From positions 1 to 50,977 of the IMG/VR virus record IMGVR_UViG_3300045733_000207: DNA of 50,977 nt. One strand, 5' to 3'. The position numbers and the translations under genes are program-made. Below, piece after piece: positions 50,264 through 50,977 of this stretch. Position 1 is the stretch's first letter. Each line of letters opens with the position of its first letter. Origin of the DNA: a virus. Below the pieces are notes generated by a model. That model ran no database searches. It was given only the letters and a program-made list of their open reading frames with translations, and was not told the DNA's origin.

Positions 50264-50713
50264 ATGAAACGATTTTCCATCTTCTGTCTTACGATACTGA
50301 TTGCCTGTTCTTGCCGAGCTGGCGGCCTGTATCCCGTACCATTTGTTCTTACCAATGTGGGAACCAATGTGGCAACACCATCAAGTGCTGTAAGTGAAAT
50401 TCCGTTCACTGGCTTTGTGGAAATGATTGTCATTGATCCCACAAATGCAGTGGCCTCACTTGCCACTAACAGTCTGGCTGTTACAGTTTCGGTGTCGGGT
50501 GATAGCAGTGTAAGGAGAACCATCTATTCGGCGTCTGGCATTGTGGTTCCAACAACGGTTTATCCACAAGCACCAATCAATACTACTATTGGCGGTACAA
50601 CAACCAATTCATTCACCAAGATACCTATTGCCAACGGCAAGATCACAGTCAGTATTTACAATGATAAAACCAACTGCAACGTCAAGGCATGGCTATTCCT
50701 AAGCCTCCCTTGA
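50264..50713 (+). CDS. Lipoprotein / secreted beta-rich protein
   Basis: 149 residues from ATG 50264, AAGGAG upstream. A signal peptide with lipobox LIAC (Cys15) is followed by beta-rich Thr/Val/Asn sequence (LTNVGTNVATPSSAV, FTGFVEMIVIDPTNAVASL). A lipoprotein in the head operon may decorate the host surface (exclusion) or, if the signal is not used, the virion. The stop lies inside the hairpin for the next gene. Confidence 0.55.
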   Translation: MKRFSIFCLTILIACSCRAGGLYPVPFVLTNVGTNVATPSSAVSEIPFTGFVEMIVIDPTNAVASLATNSLAVTVSVSGDSSVRRTIYSASGIVVPTTVYPQAPINTTIGGTTTNSFTKIPIANGKITVSIYNDKTNCNVKAWLFLSLP

Positions 50714-50723
50714 AGAAGGGAGG
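50704..50723 (+). promoter_or_regulatory. Strong hairpin over the connector ribosome binding site
   Basis: CCTCCCTT-GAAG-AAGGGAGG, 8 bp with a 4-base loop. The 3' arm is the AAGGGAGG binding site of the connector gene (ATG 50731). The upstream stop codon lies in the loop region (50711-50713), so ribosomes ending there would open the stem: a coupling device. The following GTTTTG could give partial termination. Confidence 0.6.
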
Positions 50724-50730
50724 GTTTTGT

Positions 50731-50977
50731 ATGAGCGTGGACGTGTCCGCACTTGTAACGCAAAAAGCTCGTAAATTCGGGGCTAGTGAGTCTTCCCAGG
50801 ATTTTGTTCAAATCTGCATTGACTCCATCAACTACATCATATCCGACATCAATGAACGACTGTACCTTACTACAGCATTGATTGCGGGTGTGAATGAAAC
50901 CATTGCACTTGATCAACAGACGTATCAGGGTTTGATCTCGCTTGGACTGGATTACTACATTTCTGATCAGGGGCAGT
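50731..50977 (+). CDS. Head-tail connector-like protein, N-terminal part
   Basis: Begins at ATG 50731 and runs off the window; it continues at base 1 of the circle (124 residues in total). The N-terminal helices (SALVTQKARKFGASESSQDFV) look like a head-completion protein. See the entry at 1-255 for the rest. Confidence 0.6.
   Translation, partial: MSVDVSALVTQKARKFGASESSQDFVQICIDSINYIISDINERLYLTTALIAGVNETIALDQQTYQGLISLGLDYYISDQGQ
50851..50977. repeat. Terminal direct repeat, right copy
   Basis: Identical to 1-127. The connector-like frame is continuous across the join, so the map is circular. Confidence 0.95.

Overview
The window is a complete tailed-phage genome assembled as a circle. Bases 1-127 are repeated exactly at 50851-50977, so the unique molecule is 50,850 bp. 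One gene (50731 to the end, continuing at 1-255) crosses the join. A 127-nt overlap is what a k=127 de Bruijn assembler leaves on a circular or circularly permuted molecule. No integrase, excisionase or CI-like repressor is visible, so a virulent phage is likely. There are portal, scaffold and capsid genes, a small connector-like gene and a very large internal-virion-type protein, but no recognisable tail tube, sheath or long tape measure. A short-tailed (podovirus-like) virion is therefore my best inference. Signal peptides, lipobox proteins and spanin-like candidates suggest a Gram-negative, two-membrane host; the genus cannot be told.

Layout. (1) 41.2-50.98 kb then 0-12.3 kb, + strand: terminase large subunit, a double GroES-like protein, portal, scaffold-like protein, a possible decoration protein, major capsid, two membrane-linked proteins, connector, a 61-residue-repeat protein, a glycosyltransferase-like protein and a 2230-residue polyvalent protein with two ADP-ribosyltransferase-like domains. 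(2) 12.35-20.4 kb, +: beta-helix fibre and LamG proteins with signal peptides, then small membrane proteins, lipoproteins and two papain-fold hydrolases that probably form the lysis module. (3) 20.5-33.4 kb, +: small zinc-ribbon proteins, an SSB-like protein, a PD-(D/E)XK nuclease, an SNF2 helicase, three DNA methyltransferases, a replication-initiator-like protein and a primase-helicase. No DNA polymerase is seen, so host polymerase is probably used. (4) 33.4-37.6 kb, - strand: a tightly coupled operon of small proteins including an HNH nuclease and several zinc ribbons. (5) 37.64-38.95 kb: a 1.3-kb non-coding switch or origin-like region rich in palindromes and repeats. (6) 38.95-41.2 kb, +: small genes including a free RNA polymerase alpha-CTD and a terminase small subunit candidate.

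The most unusual signals are these. Three promoter-linked RNAs (22.7, 30.7 and 35.4 kb) share an interleaved a-b-a'-b' pseudoknot topology ending in a terminator-like stem. A canonical 16-bp bacterial parS site lies inside the GroES-like gene. An alpha-CTD gene has been inserted between duplicated copies of the end of a neighbouring gene. Two leader hairpins carry the same TCACAAT loop behind the capsid gene, and other hairpins bury ribosome binding sites of head genes.
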